Source of the DNA: Globodera rostochiensis
Lineage: Eukaryota; Nematoda; Chromadorea; Rhabditida; Heteroderidae
Reading direction: 5' to 3'
DNA length: 64,000 nucleotides
Assembly (NCBI GenBank): GCA_018350325.1
Contig: JAEVLN010000007.1
Span: 1,331,109 to 1,395,108, forward strand
Each line of letters begins with the position of its first letter. The stretch's first letter is position 1. This document shows, in pieces, positions 11,140-23,832 of the stretch. The translations under genes were made by a program, and so were the position numbers. The notes below the pieces were generated by a model. That model worked only from the letters and a program-made list of their open reading frames with translations. It was not told the origin of the DNA and did no database searches.

Positions 11140-11910
11140 CCACGGGTAGGGGATAGCAAATTAATGTTATTAAAATCAAATAGAAAATAGAAACGGGTAA
11201 AGCGACAACTCCGATTTTGGAAATTCGGAAAAATCTCGATCCCAGAATGTCGGCTTCTAATAGAAATAGCTCAAAATTGCTTCAACAATCAATCAATAAA
11301 GTAAAAATTGTAAAATATTTCCATTGCTAATATTTCAAAATTGAAGCGAATGAACAGAATTATTGAATGGAGAGAATGTCAAATTTAATATTTCCCAATC
11401 TTTCTTAATTGAATTTTAGGGCAAAATATTCCAATTTAAGGGCTGAATTGAAGATTTTATATTATACCTGGGAATAATGAGCTCAATTCATTTTCTATTA
11501 GAAACCCTTTTGTTAATTTAAGTGTTTTGTGAATAAAAAAAATTGCAATTTTGGATAGAAATATAAACCCATCGATCAATAAAAGTAAAATGGTGAAAAT
11601 AGCAATATAATCAATAAACGTAAAGTAAAATAATGGGAAAGAATTTTTTTTCGTCCGTGTGGAAACAGAATTTAGGGCAAATTATTCCAATTTAACGGCC
11701 GAAATTGAAGATTTTTTCATCCTATTATATTTGATAATTTAAATCATTTGGTTAGGTATATGTATAATTATTTTTTAATTTTTTCTTTTTTTTTTGGCTA
11801 TTTTAAAAAATACATTAAAAATTTTGCGTTTATGTAAAAAAACAAACGATATTTAGTTGGGGGTCCGACAAATATTTTTAAACTCATTTTAATCTTTAGA
11901 TTTGCTTTTA
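11140..11910 (+). repeat. Shared 5' flank of the secreted family, copy A
   Basis: This flank is recognisable upstream of copies B, D, E and F as well. It contains CACTCCACGGGTAGGGGATA, a TCTCGATCCCAGAATGTCGG segment, a run of AATCAATCAATAAAGT, then TTCCCAATCTTTCTTAATTG and AGGGCAAAATATTCCAATTT. The last motif is repeated at 11672. It marks the duplicated segment and probably includes the promoter. Confidence 0.6.
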
Positions 11911-14204
11911 ATGATCGACCTGAGCTTTTTTTATTCAGCAAAAATTGCCGTTGTCTTCATTCTGGTGCTTTCATTAGCCACATTGGAAGCCCAGGTAATT
12001 ATCACAGACATTAAATTAATTTTTATTTTAATTAAGGGGAATGAAAATGACAAATTCTACGATTTGATGGCAACGATTGGAGAACATTTTGGCGGAGAAT
12101 TCAATGACGCTAAGAAAGCGTTAGAACTCGACTTGAATGGCGCCAACGCATTTTTGGAAGGATTGCACTCATTTGCAACTCATAAAATAGTCAGAAAAAA
12201 TGAAAATGGCGAATTTGAGTGTAATGAGTCCAAAAAACCTGATTTTATAAAGGCTATCAAAGAAATTTTGGGCGAAAAATCGGATAAAGATGTGCGAAAT
12301 TTTCTAAAGGCAATTATTGTGCCAAAACAATCCAAAACTATGATAAACAAAGTACGCATTACCAAATCGATTTTTGACAATAAATCGTTTAAAAAGGTGG
12401 AAGATTTGGTAAAAGAACTTTCTGTGAAATTTTCGGATGAACAATTATTCAATTTATTATTTTCTCTTGCGGCAAGACTGGAGGCGCTCGTACACGGAAA
12501 AAATATTGACGGAACGCTTAAAGAAAAAGAAGAAAATCCAAAGGAAAAAATTCAAACATTTCTTGCCGTGCCGAAATGCTTTCAAGAATCGGAGTTACGG
12601 TAATTTAAGAATTTTAAATTAAAAAGATTTATTTTTTAAAGTTATTTAATTAAATTTTGCTTTTTTAGCATTTTTGATTATTGGATTGAAATAATTGAAA
12701 TGAAAACAAAAAATAGTCAAAAGCCAATTTATGGAGTTGCAATATTCAAAGAAAAATACGGCATACACAAAAGTGAATACAGCAAAGAACGGGCTTTTAA
12801 ACTCTCTCGAGGTAAAATAATTTGATTTGTTGTTATATAAAAATAATTATTCAGAAAAAAATAAAAATAAATCTTTCAAAATTTAATCTTCAGAAAATTA
12901 CGAAATTCTAAAGCAATTAAATGATCAAAAATTCTCAATTTACGAGTCAACAAAACTCCTAATAGAAGCATTCAAATGGGGGTATAGTCTAAGAAGAATT
13001 ACGAGAGGAAAAATACTGCAAATTTTCGATAATTTGTTAATACAAATATATTCGGTATTTTTCTTTGATTGGAGAATAAATGAATATTGGGACAAAACCC
13101 AAAAGTGTGAATATGCAATGTTTTTCCAAAACATTTCGGAAAGTCTCATGAAAATGAGTGATAAAGGGATTGTCCCGGAATTGCACTTGGATTCGGAAGA
13201 CAAAAAAATTCGAGAATATGTTCAGAAGGATGTTGAGGAAAGTTGCAAAAAATTGCAAGTTTTCTTTTATTATAATAATTTCTGTTAATAAATTCAAATT
13301 TAATTTTTAGTGAAAATGAAGAAGTAAAAATTATCTTTTTGAATAATGTGCGCTATGACTTGGCAATAAATTTCGAGTTCAACCAACGGAAAGGTAAGTG
13401 TAAACAAATGGCCGAAACATAAAATTAAAACAATTTTAAGATGTTCTCGACAGAGTTGAAGATTTGTTGTCTAAATGGGTGGACGGTTTGTGGGGGAAGC
13501 TTTCGGAAGAGTCATATTTGAAAGAGAATGCATCGCAAATGTTGCGTAAAATTGAACATTTTACATCGGTAAAAACAAATCAAGAGAAATTAAGCATAAT
13601 TGAGGCTTTAATAGGGAAAGAGTTTAATTTGGGTGCATTATTTGATCAAATAAAAACACTGGTGGAAGTGGCAATTCCAGAAGAAGAGGCTAATTTGAAG
13701 AAGGCAAAAAAAGAGATAAATAAAAAACAATTGGAAAATGAAATTGAATTTTTGAAAAAGAATCCCAAAAGCATTGCTGAAGAAAAGTACCAAAAAGCCG
13801 TTACAATAATCTGCACAATTAAACAATTTGGCGAAAACGTTAAAATGCTAAAATCCAAAATCAAATCTTTTGAAATTAAAGAACAACTAAATGAATTATC
13901 GTCAAAAATTCAGAAAAATGAAATGGAATATTTTGGGCCTGAATTGTTGAAACAAATGAAGGAATCTAGCAACCAGTTTAATCAAATTGAAATGGAAGAA
14001 AAAGACATTGCTTCCGAAGAAATATTATTAAAAGATCTTCAATTTGAATTTGACGAAATATGGAATCGCTTTAGGGGGGTTTGGGAAGGAGTTGAGGAAT
14101 ATTATTTGGAAATGCCGCTCATGCAACTCACAGAACAGGCACGACCTTTGGCAAAAACTTTTGGGAAAATGCTTCAAAATGTGAAGGAACATTATGCCCA
14201 ATAA
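11911..14204 (+). CDS. Secreted coiled-coil family protein, copy A (intact)
   Basis: Six exons join in phase: 11911-11994, 12037-12599, 12669-12811, 12894-13254, 13311-13393 and 13441-14204, encoding 665 residues. Exon 1 is a 28-residue signal peptide ending Leu-Glu-Ala-Gln. Intron 1 has no in-frame stop, so an unspliced read-through form stays open. Intron 4 needs a GC donor (TT|GCAAGT...TAG) to keep frame. Exon 2 carries Ala-Arg-Leu-Glu-Ala-Leu-Val-His-Gly-Lys and Val-Pro-Lys-Cys-Phe, and exon 3 Ile-Phe-Asp-Tyr-Trp-Ile-Glu. The last exon is Lys/Glu-rich and likely coiled coil. Compared with copy D it has lost about 20 residues in the variable part of exon 2. I do not recognise a known domain. 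Extracellular export is inferred from the signal peptide, and a parasite effector role is only a possibility. Confidence 0.8.
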
Positions 14205-15661
14205 ATGGACGCTCGAATGTTGTCTGAGATATGATTATACCGGGATGATTTATTTATATTGTTTTATTTTGTTATTTTGGGATTACAGTTTTGATTTAAA
14301 TGTTCACCGCTGTTTTTTTCGGAATTTATATGTTTTTATTATTTATGTGTTATGGTTTGTATAAACATTATTTAAGGTGTATGCTTTTTATGACTGTATG
14401 AGTTTTTGATTTAAATGTTTAACCAAGGTTTTATTTCGTTTCGTGTTTATTTTGAGTTCCTCGAAAATAAATTTCCTGGTAATTTTTGGCTTGTATATTC
14501 TTTAGGTATAACATTTGGTTTATATAGAATAAATTAAAGGCACAAACGCTCTTAAAAATACATACTTTTTTCATAAACATTTTTCTTCCAGGGTTTTGAT
14601 CCTTGCATCTTTCAAATTGATTTCGGAGTCTCGTGAAAATGATTGAGTAATAGAATAATTGAATCGCTATTGCAAACTTTGGCAAAAGATTTTCTGCAAT
14701 AAAAATTGATTCTTTTAAAAAAAAATTAATTACTGATCAAATTGTTTGATTTTCTGCAATAAAAAGTGATTATTTATAAAACAAATTTAATTTGGCAATA
14801 TAATCAATAAACGTAAATCGCCGGGATTTTCTCGGAATAACCGCCGGGCTTTTCTCGGAATAACCGCCGGGATTTTCTCGGAAAACCGCCGGGATTTTCT
14901 TGGAATAACCGCCGGGCTTTTCTCGGAATAACCGCCGGGATTTTCTTGGAATAACCGCCGGGATTTTCTCGGAATAACCGCCGGGATTTTCTCGGAATAA
15001 CCGCCGGGATTTTCTCGGAATAACCGCCGGGATTTTCTCGGAAAACCGCCGGGATTTTCTCGGAATAACCGCTAATCTCGATCCCAGAATGTCGGTTTCT
15101 AATAGAAATAGCTCAAAATTGCTTCAACAATCAATCAATAAAGTAAAAATTGTAATATTCCCCATAGCTAATATTTCAAATGAATCGAATGAACAAAATT
15201 GATTGAATGGAGGGAATGCCAAATTTAATAGTTCCCAATCTTTCTTAATTGACTTTTAGGGCAAAATATTCCAATTTAAGGGATGAATTGAAGATTTTTT
15301 ATATTTTTTTATAAGTTAAGCTTAAGGTAAATTGTAGTCAAATTATTTTTGATTAATTCAAAATCCATTTTTTTTTGCGCGCATCTTAATTAAAAACGAA
15401 AATTATATCTCAAACAGAATTATTTTCAAATTTTTTCTGCAATATTTAAAAATAAAAGTTTGAATTCCTAAATTATACTAAGAATAAAAAAAATGTGCAA
15501 AATATATTTAATAAGTACCTTTTTAAATGAATCGTGCAATGCTTAATGTAAAAATACCTTTTAAACAAAATTTAGACATTAGAAATTGTATTTAAAGCAA
15601 TTAGACCATTTGATTTACAAAATAATAATATTAAAGTCGTTTTAATCTTAAATTTGCTTTG
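14205..15661. repeat. 3' flank of copy A, minisatellite, 5' flank of copy B
   Basis: 14210-14530 is a 3' flank (GATATGATTATACCGGGATG..., CGAAAATAAATTTCCTGG) also seen after copies C and F. 14690-14815 has TGATCAAAT/TTCTGCAATAAAA repeats. 14817-15070 is a 23-bp minisatellite. 15071-15661 is the shared 5' flank (CCCAGAATGTCGG onward). No other gene is seen. Confidence 0.6.
14817..15070. repeat. 23-bp minisatellite CCGCCGGGATTTTCTCGGAATAA
   Basis: About eleven tandem copies of a 23-bp unit with single-base variants (GATTTT/GCTTTT, one-base indels). A related array of about eight units sits at 24540-24730, also between members of the secreted family. Confidence 0.9.
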
Positions 15662-16600
15662 ATGATCAACCTGTGCTTTATTAATTCGGCCAAAATGGTC
15701 GTTGTCTTCATTCTGATGCTTTCATCAACCACTTTGGAAGCCCAGGTAATTATGGAAAACATTAAATGACTTTAATTTTATTTAAGCAAAACGACAAATT
15801 CTTCGATCTGATGACGACGATTGGAGAATATTTTGGCGTAGAATTCAATGACACCGAGAAAGCGCTGGAACTCGACTTGAATGGCACCAACTCATTTTTG
15901 AAAGAATTGCATAAATTTGCAAGTCATAAAATAGTCAAAAAAAAATGAAAATGGCGAATTTGAGTGTAAAAAGTACAAAAAACCCTGATTTTATAAAGGC
16001 TATCAAAGCAATTTTGGTCGAAAAATCGGATAAAAAAAATGTGCGAAATTTTCTAAAAGCATTTCTAGAGAACTCTTCGGGCAATGAAGTGCACATTGGC
16101 AAAAAATTGTATGAAAAAATGGAAAATTTCCTAAAAGCAATTATTGTGCCAAAACATTCTGATCAAATACCATCGGAAAGTGCCGACTCTGAGAAATTAT
16201 CGGACAAAGAATTATACCCTAAAAAAGGTGGAAGAATTGAAAAGTTTGCTAAAAGAACTTTCTGTGAAATTTTCGGAGGAAAAATTATTCAATTTATTAT
16301 TTTCTCTTGCGGCACGACTGGAGGCGCTCGTACACGGAAAAAATATTGACGGAACGCTTAAAGAAAAAAAAGAAAATCCAAAGGAAAAAATTCAAACTTT
16401 TCTTGCCGTGCCGAAATGCTTCATTCTTACAAAATGGGAATCAAGATAATTTAAGAATTTTAATAAAAAATTTAAATTTTCTTTTTTTAGTAGCATTTTT
16501 GATTATTGGATTGAAATAATTGAGATGAAAACAAAAAATAGTCAAAAACCAATTTTTGAGGCAGCCAGCAAAATAAAGAAAAAAAACTGAGTACCGAAAT
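15662..16600 (+). pseudogene. Secreted family copy B (frameshifted, truncated)
   Basis: Exon 1 (Met-Ile-Asn-Leu-Cys start) and its GTAATT donor are intact. Exon 2 has an extra base in an A-run near 15937-15945, another shift near 15985 and a third near 16218-16228, so no continuous frame exists. The conserved Leu-Glu-Ala-Leu-Val-His-Gly-Lys block survives at about 16318-16345. Exon 3 begins normally (about 16495) but breaks off near 16575 into unrelated sequence, and exons 4-6 are absent. It is closest to copy D in the variable part of exon 2. Confidence 0.85.
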
Positions 16601-18029
16601 TTTCGGTTTTCCGGGCACAGTGTTCGAAAACTCCATTTACCAGACGCAATAAAATGTTCTCAATTTATAAGACAAAAACATTTGCAATTAAAAATCATGA
16701 AATGTCCACTCAGCCAAAAACGACGAAATGTCGAAAAAAATAAATTTTTTCGATAAAAAATTTTTGTTAGGGGTATACAAGGGCGTAGAATCCGAATACG
16801 ACCTCCATTTCGACCAATTCCGAACCTCGGACCCAAATTCGAACATTTTTTCGTAAAATCAAAAAGGTTTTTAAGGGTTTTTTGGGCCGTATAATACGAA
16901 TCTAACATTCATTTTGCCCAATTCTGAATCCCGGACCCGAATTCATGCTTTTTGGATTTTAAGACCAAAAATGATTTCTGAACCTTTTTGAATTTTCAAA
17001 AAATTGTACGAATTTGGGTCCGGGGTTCGGAATTAGTTCAAATGGAGGTCCTATTCGGATTCTCCGCCCTTGTATTCGTAGCTTCGACATTTCGTGGCTT
17101 CGACGTTTCGTGGCTTCGACATTATGTTAGCGCCCATTTCTTCAGCCAAAGTTGTTTGAGTTTGAATTATTCCGGCTGCTAAGTTCTTCTCAAGACTTGA
17201 TCAAAGCGTTGCGGAAAAGCAGGGAAGCCTTCGAAAGGCGTGCATAATTTCCCTTTTTATAGCATTTTTGTCAAGCATTTTTCAGAAAAATGTTCGATTT
17301 TAGGGTGTATTTTCATTTTTGTTCCATTTTTATTAAGAAATTTGAAAAAGACGATTTTTTTGCGAATTCTGCTTTACTGTTGGGAGGGGGAGGGGGGGGG
17401 GGATGCCTGGCGCAATGTCTTCGCCAAATTCAACAGTAGAACCGAACCGAAGCTTTCGGTTAACCGAAACCGATAACCGAAACGAAGCTTCCGGTTAACC
17501 GAACCGAAAAAATGTCGGTTTTCGGTTTCGGTTCGGTTTGAAACCGACAGCCTTATCCCAAACAAAAAAGTAAGCTTTGACGAACAACAAGGTTAGATAA
17601 AGTGTAAAATACGAAGCTGACCTCATCCCGGACCCAAATTCTGACATTTGGTCGAAAATTCAAATTTTTTAAAAACCGACTTTCGCCTCAAATTGGTAAT
17701 AAGCACAAAATTACACAAAAAGCCAAAAGTGATTATTTAATAAAAAAAGTTTAAAATTATCAAATCGTTTAATTTCCTGCAATAAAAAGTGATTATTTAT
17801 AAAAAAAATTTAATTAATATCAAATTATTTGATTTTCTGCAATAAAAATTGATTACTTATATAAAAAAAATTAAATTAATGACCAAATCGTTTGATTTTC
17901 TGCAATAAAAATTGATTATTTTAAAAAAATTAAATTATTATTTATTCGGCATCAAAGAGAAATGCGTAATTGCAAATCGCTGACATGATGGGCACTGGGG
18001 GCGGATTATATATGAGACTTCAAGACAAT
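16601..18029. repeat. Repeat region with foldback element and TTCGGTT array
   Basis: This region holds a foldback element (16778-17072, listed separately), ACCGAA/TTCGGT repeats at 17430-17560 ending in CCGACAGCC, and several copies of the TTCTGCAATAAAAAGTGATTATTTAT repeat at 17690-17930. No gene is supported. Confidence 0.5.
16778..17072. mobile_element. Foldback/MITE with CAAGGGCG ends and TA flanks
   Basis: The left end CAAGGGCGTAGAATCCGAAT is matched as an inverted repeat at the right end (TATTCGGATTC..CGCCCTTG), with similarity continuing inward for about 35 bp. Each side is flanked by TA, suggesting a Tc1/mariner-type non-autonomous element. The interior also contains inverted GGTCCG.GG.TTCGGAATT-like repeats. 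It has no coding capacity. Confidence 0.7.
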
Positions 18030-19995
18030 TGGATCAATTTTTGTTAGAGCCACGGAGAGTTTGGAACGAACAGCTTTTAAGAAAAAGAGAGAGTTCAGCT
18101 TTGAAAGTTTGGGGAAGCGTGACAGATACCAGCTCGCGAGGGAGCCAATTCCATCTATCAATACAGCGATTAACGAATAGATTGGAGGTGATGGGCGACT
18201 TTTTATTTTTGTAAATTTGGAATGGATGTTTACGACTGGGGCGTTCAGAGAATTTGAGGGTATCTTTAGGATTGATGTGGGTGTGATTGTGACGTATTTA
18301 GTGAACTAGCGACGGAACGCCAAGGGCTCAAGTTTGAACACAGAAAGACGTTGTTCATAGGAACATTTGGCGATATGACATTTGACTAGAGCTCTTCGGA
18401 TGAAAAACTTTTGAAGACGTAACTTTGGCTGACAACTTTTTATATGAGGGGTTCCAAACAGCAGAGGCGTATTCAATGAGTGGACGGATGTATAATTTGA
18501 AGAGCCGGGACCAGATAATGGGATTTTTACAGTGAAGTGCTTGTAGAATTTGAATAGAGCGCATGTAAGCCCCGCAGAGTGCCTAGTTAATGTGAGAAAG
18601 GAAGTCAAAGTTTGTGGTGAATGAGCACTCCGAGGTCTTTCATTTCCTGTGTGGTACGAATGGGGGTGCACATAATTGAATAGGTTGGGTACCTGTATTG
18701 TCGCCCCCGGACTTTGGGAAGAATACGCATAACCAGTGTTTTATCATGCGAGATTTGGAGGGCTCAGTACATACACCATTTATGTAAATTATCGATGGAG
18801 TTTTGTAATTGATGAGTGAGATAGGCCTTTGTGGGAAAAAAATATTTTTATATCGTCTGCATACATTCGGATGTTGGTTTTGCTTTAGAAGGAATTGGGT
18901 GATGTTTTTTGCAAGGATGCGTTCATATTTCAATAACTGAAAATACATCGAAATTAATATCGGTAATATAATGATGGTGGTTGCCTGGTAGATTAGGCGG
19001 TGGTTTGTCGGGAACATTATCAAAGTATTGAGAGAAGATGGACGCGAATAGATTGGCTTGAGGGGTGGAAAGATTTTACCCTGATGTATAAGACTGGGAA
19101 TGGGTTCGTAGGGTTTGGTTTGAGATCAGATGTATTTGAAGAAGTTGGTCTGAGATGAGGAGAATTTATCGAGGCGTTGTTCGTGAAATTTGCGGATGAG
19201 CCTTTTAACTGTATAGCATTTCTATATTTGGTCCTATAAAAGGCAGGCGAACATTTTGATAGTTTAAAGAGAGTGAGTTTTTGGTTAAAATTTGCCGAAT
19301 GGATGGAGGATATCTGTGTTTTTGTGAAGAGACATTGCGTTTTATCATGGGAAGGCGTTGATCCAAGATTTGACAAATCTGATGGCAAAGATGATCAAAT
19401 TTTTCGTTGATGTAAATTGGTCGGTAAGTGATATGTGGGAGATCAGAGGTGTTATTTTCTCGAGGACAATCAGACATGCCCCTGGCCAATATTGGTTTAG
19501 GTTTGGGTAGCGCGGAGGGGGGAGTGATTTAGTTTAAAAAGGAGAGAGTGATGGGCGGATGTTGACAATCCTGGATCTACCGTAAGAGAGGTAATGATTT
19601 CCTGGGCATTGGTGAAACAGAGTTCCAGGATGTGGGAGTGCCGGGTAGGAACAGTTACATATTGAAAAATCCAAGCCCGGCTGATATGTCCATAACATTT
19701 ACGTTAGACCAGTTAAGGGAAGGGCAGTTGAAGTTCCCGGTGATAACCATAGTGGGTGTGAGATGACTTTGTAGGTTTTGAATTTCTCGGACTTAGTGCT
19801 GGAGGGGGAGATGTAGACAGACACAAATCTAATATGAGCAGCGCACTTAGAGCCTAGAATATCAATGAATAACACTTCGAAGTCTTTGGAAGATAGAGCG
19901 AAAATGAAGCGGGAGGATATACGGGCATCGACAGGAAAGAGGGTGTGAGGGTTTATCGGCGAGAATCCAGCCTGACTGCTATGCGTAGGCGCTTA
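18030..19995 (-). mobile_element. Degenerate non-LTR retrotransposon (CR1/Jockey-like), 5' truncated
   Basis: Minus-strand reading in shifting frames shows an APE-type endonuclease end. It includes a Thr-Gly-Asn-Phe-Asn-Cys-Pro stretch at about 19725-19750, the usual Gly-Asp-Phe-Asn with Asp changed to Asn. Next come the linker and N-terminal RT (about 19490-18960) and RT-end motifs Arg-Pro-Leu-Ile-Glu-Tyr-Ala-Ser-Ala-Val-Trp-Asn-Pro (about 18490-18440). The C-terminal end follows, with Tyr-Glu-Gln-Arg-Leu-Ser and Asn-Arg-Trp-type residues ending in a stop near 18029. Many stops and frameshifts make it inactive. Both flanks are TGATCAAATCG/CTGCAATAAAA repeats, so it may have inserted into such an array. 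Confidence 0.8.
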
Positions 19996-21595
19996 TCCAT
20001 TATCAATACAGCAATAACGAATAGATTGAAATTAAGTTAATGATCAAATCGTTTGATTTTCTGCAATAAAAATTGATTATTTATAAAAAAATTAAATTAA
20101 TGATCAAATCGTTTGATTTTTTTGATCTCGGGTCGGGTTTCGGCTCAGGAACACGGAATACGGAACGGACGACATCCCTAATCCCATTTCCCCACACGGG
20201 GCTCCTCTCTATTCATTTTTAAATGTTACATTTTTCAAACTCCTGACTATTTGGGCAAGAACGGATCTCCGGGATCGTAATTGCTCGTAAAAGTGAAGAC
20301 GACATTTCTTTATCGACGTTTTTGCGTTGACGTTATGCTATCAATATATGACGTGTGCAGACTTTGTTTCAAAACGATTTCCTGTGTTTATTCCAAGGCT
20401 CCGATCTTAAAATTTTTAAAATCCGCATCGGAGCATTAAAAAATCCTCACATGTTACCTAAAAATCCGCAAATTCGGCATTTCATCATTAAAGTCAAAGT
20501 TAACTTTGCTTCATTTGTTATATTTATCAGAACAATTGAGAGCAATTTCCTGTCCCAATGAAGCAATTTATATCATTTTTTTGCGCGCAATTTTCCAAAA
20601 ATTTTTGGGAAAGTGGGGCTGGGTTGCACCAAATGATCTTTTTAGGGCAAAAATATTCCAATTTAAGGGCTGAATTGAAGATTTTTATATACCTGTGAAT
20701 AATGACCTCACTTCATTTTCTAGTATGTAGAAACCCTTTTGTTAATTTAAGTGTTTTGTTAAAAAAATTGCAATTTTGGATAGAAATATGAAATAATCAG
20801 GTGAAATTTCCATTTCATAAATTCGTAATATTTTATAAATCTAACCGATGAATAAAATTGATGGAATTGTGGGAATGACAAAATTTAGCAATATAAATCA
20901 ATAAACGTAAAGTAAAATAATGCGAAAGATTTTTTCTTTTTGTAAATGTGGAAACAGAAACGTGTGATTTAAGGGCAAAAATATTCCAATTTAAGGGCTG
21001 AAATTGAAGATTTTTTCATATTATATAATTTTAATCTTTAACGTAAAAAGTAGTAAAATTATTTTTTTTCATTTGCTATATTAAATAAATTTAGAAATTA
21101 TGGTAAGAGTAAAAAATGCAAAATAGATATATAAATACCTTTATCAGTGAATCAGTGCAATTTTTAGAGTTTTATCGGAATCCAATATATTCTGATCAGT
21201 AGGATTCTTCCCACTTATTCTTCCAATCAGAAAGGCCAATTTTTTAAGCAAATGCCCGCTTTTTGCATTTTTTGAATATGGTACCAAATTTATAAGAAAA
21301 ATTGTTTCATTATTGCACTTTTAATTTGTCAATTTGCATTGGCGTTTTGTTTCAATTAAATGTTTATTTTGCTAGTTTTCTTATGAAAGTGATTTTCTTT
21401 CAAGATTTTTTGGGGGGTTTTTCCTTTTTAATACAAACGAATTCTTAAATAAAAAATAATAAAAATTATGAACTTAAAACGGGTTTTTGAATAGATTATA
21501 ATTATTGAAAAATAATTGCGTTTATATAAAAATAGACGATATTTAGTTGGGTCCGACAAATTTTTAAACTCCTTTGATTCTTAAGATTTACTTTG
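19996..21595. repeat. 5' flank region of copy C
   Basis: It contains TGATCAAATCG repeats (20035-20125), the CATTTCCCCACACGGGGCTC segment (about 20185) shared with 24880 and 34065, and a MITE-like segment (20396-20640, related to 26272 and 10118). It also has a long direct duplicate of 10118-10740 (20396-21035). No gene is seen. Confidence 0.55.
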
Positions 21596-23631
21596 ATGAT
21601 CAACCTGTGCTTTTTTTATTCGGCCAAAATGGCCGTTGTCTTCATTCTAATGCTTTCATCAGCCACGTTGGAAGCAAAGGTAATTAATTAAAAAGATTAA
21701 ATGAATTTTAATTTTAATTAAGCGAAATGAAATGACAAATTCTTTGATTTGATGGCGACGATTGGAGAACATTTTGGCGGAGAATTCAATGAGACTGAAA
21801 AAGTGCTGGAACTCGACTTGAATGGCGCCAATTCATTTTTGGAAGGATTGCACACATTCGCAACCCATAAAATAGTCACAAAAAATGAAAATAGTCAATT
21901 TGAGTGTAAAGAATCCACCGAAAAACCTGCTTTTGCTTTTATAAAGGCTATCAAAACAATTTTGGGCGAAGATATTCTAAATTTACTAAAAATATTTCCT
22001 GAGAATTTTCGCAAAGAAGCATACGCTCTCTCAACGGTTTTGGATGAAAAATTAAAACCGAATAAAAAGGTGGAAAATTTGCAAAGTTTGCTAAAAGAAC
22101 TTTCTGTGAAATTTTCTGAGGAAAAATTATTCAATTTATTATTTTCTCTTGCGGCAAGACTGGAGGCGCTCGTACACGGAAAAAATATTGACGGAACGCT
22201 TAAAGAAAAAGAAGAAAATCCAAAGGATAAAATTCAAACATTTCTTGCCGTGCCGAAATGCTTTCCAGAAAGGGAAACAAAGTAATTTCAGAATTTTAAT
22301 AAAATATTTTTAGTATTTTTAATTCAATTTTCCTTTTTTAGCATTTTTGATTATTGGATTGAAATAATTGAGATGATGAATATGCAATGTTTTTCCAAAA
22401 TATTTCTGAAAGTCTCATGAAAATGATTAGTGATAAAGGGATTGTCCCGGAATTGCACTTGGATTCTGAAGACAAAGAAATTCGAGAAAAAGTTCAAAAG
22501 GATGTTGAGGAAAGCTGCAAAAAATTGCAAGTTTTCTTTTTATTTAATAATTTATTTGACTAATTTAAGCAATAATTGTTTATATTTTTAGTGATAATGA
22601 AGAAGCAAAAATTATATTGTTGAATAATGTGCACTATGACTTGGCAATAAATTTCGAGTACAACCAACGGAAGGGTAAGTAGTGTAAAATGTCCAAAACA
22701 TAAAATTAAAAAAATTTTAAGAAGTTTATGATAGAGCTCAAGATTTATTGTCTAATTGGGTCGGCAATGATGTGACTTCTTTTTCCTCTGGGATTTGGAC
22801 ACTTTCCGAGAAGTTATATTTGAAAGAGAATGCATCGCAAATGTTGCGTAAAATAAAATATTTTACATCGGAGAAAACATCAAGAGAAAATAAGCATAAT
22901 TAATGCTTTGATAGGGAAAGAGTTTAATTTAGGAGCATTATTTGATCGTATAAAAACACTGGTGGAAGTGTCAATTCCTGAAGAAAAGTCTAATTTAGAG
23001 AAGACAATAAATGAGATAAATACAAAACAATTGGAAAATGATATTAAATTTTTGAAAAAAAACCCCAAAAGAATTGGTGAAGAAAATTATCAAAAAGCCG
23101 TTGCTATAATCTGCACAATTAAACAATTTGGCGAAAAAGTTGAAATGCTAAAATCCAAAATCAAAAATATCGAAATTCAGGAAAAACTGAAAGAAGATGA
23201 AATGCTAAAATACAAAATCAATAATCGAAATTCAGCAAAAACTGGATGTTGAAATGCTAAAATCCAATATCAAAAATATCAAAATTACCGAAATTCAGGA
23301 AAAATTGAAGAAATTATCGTCAACAATTCAGAAAAATAAAATGGATTATATTGGGCCTGAATTGTGGGAACAAACGGAGGAATTTTGCAACCAGTTGAAG
23401 CATAAACAAATTGATCTGGAAGAAAACGTTTCCGAAGAAACATTATTAAAAAATCTTCAAGTTGAATTGAGCGAGAAACAAAAAAGCATTGAGAGGGGTT
23501 GGAGAGGAATTGAAGAATATTATTTGAGCATACCGCTCATGCAGCTCACAAAACAGGCACGAACTTTGGCAAAAACTTTTGAAAAAATGCTTCAAAATGT
23601 GAAGGAACATTATACCAAAAGCATCGAATGA
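21596..23631 (+). pseudogene. Secreted family copy C (disrupted)
   Basis: Exon 1 starts at 21596 and encodes a normal signal peptide. Exon 2 lacks one A near its start (about 21725-21735), shifting the frame. From 21749 the frame is open to 22285 and keeps the conserved blocks, using the alternative variable segment (Asn-Phe-Arg-Lys-Glu-Ala-Tyr-Ala-Leu) shared with copy E. A deletion joins the start of exon 3 directly to the middle of exon 4 (about 22376). Exon 6 has a frameshift near 22885 and a stop at about 23248-23252. The 3' flank matches the other copies but carries a MITE at 23833. Confidence 0.85.
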
Positions 23632-23832
23632 TGGCGATGATATGATTATGCCCAAATGATTTATTTGTGTTGTTTTTATTTTGTTATTTTGGGATTACCG
23701 ATCTTTAACATCCGGATTTTTGATTTAAATGTTCGCCGCTGTTTTTTTCGCAATTCATATGTTTTTATTATTTGTGTTATTATGGTTTTGTATAAACATT
23801 ATTTAAGGTGTATGCTTTTTATGGCTTGAGAC

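Noticed and set aside
14817..15070. CRISPR array
   Set aside because: The units are directly tandem with no unique spacers, and the genome is eukaryotic.
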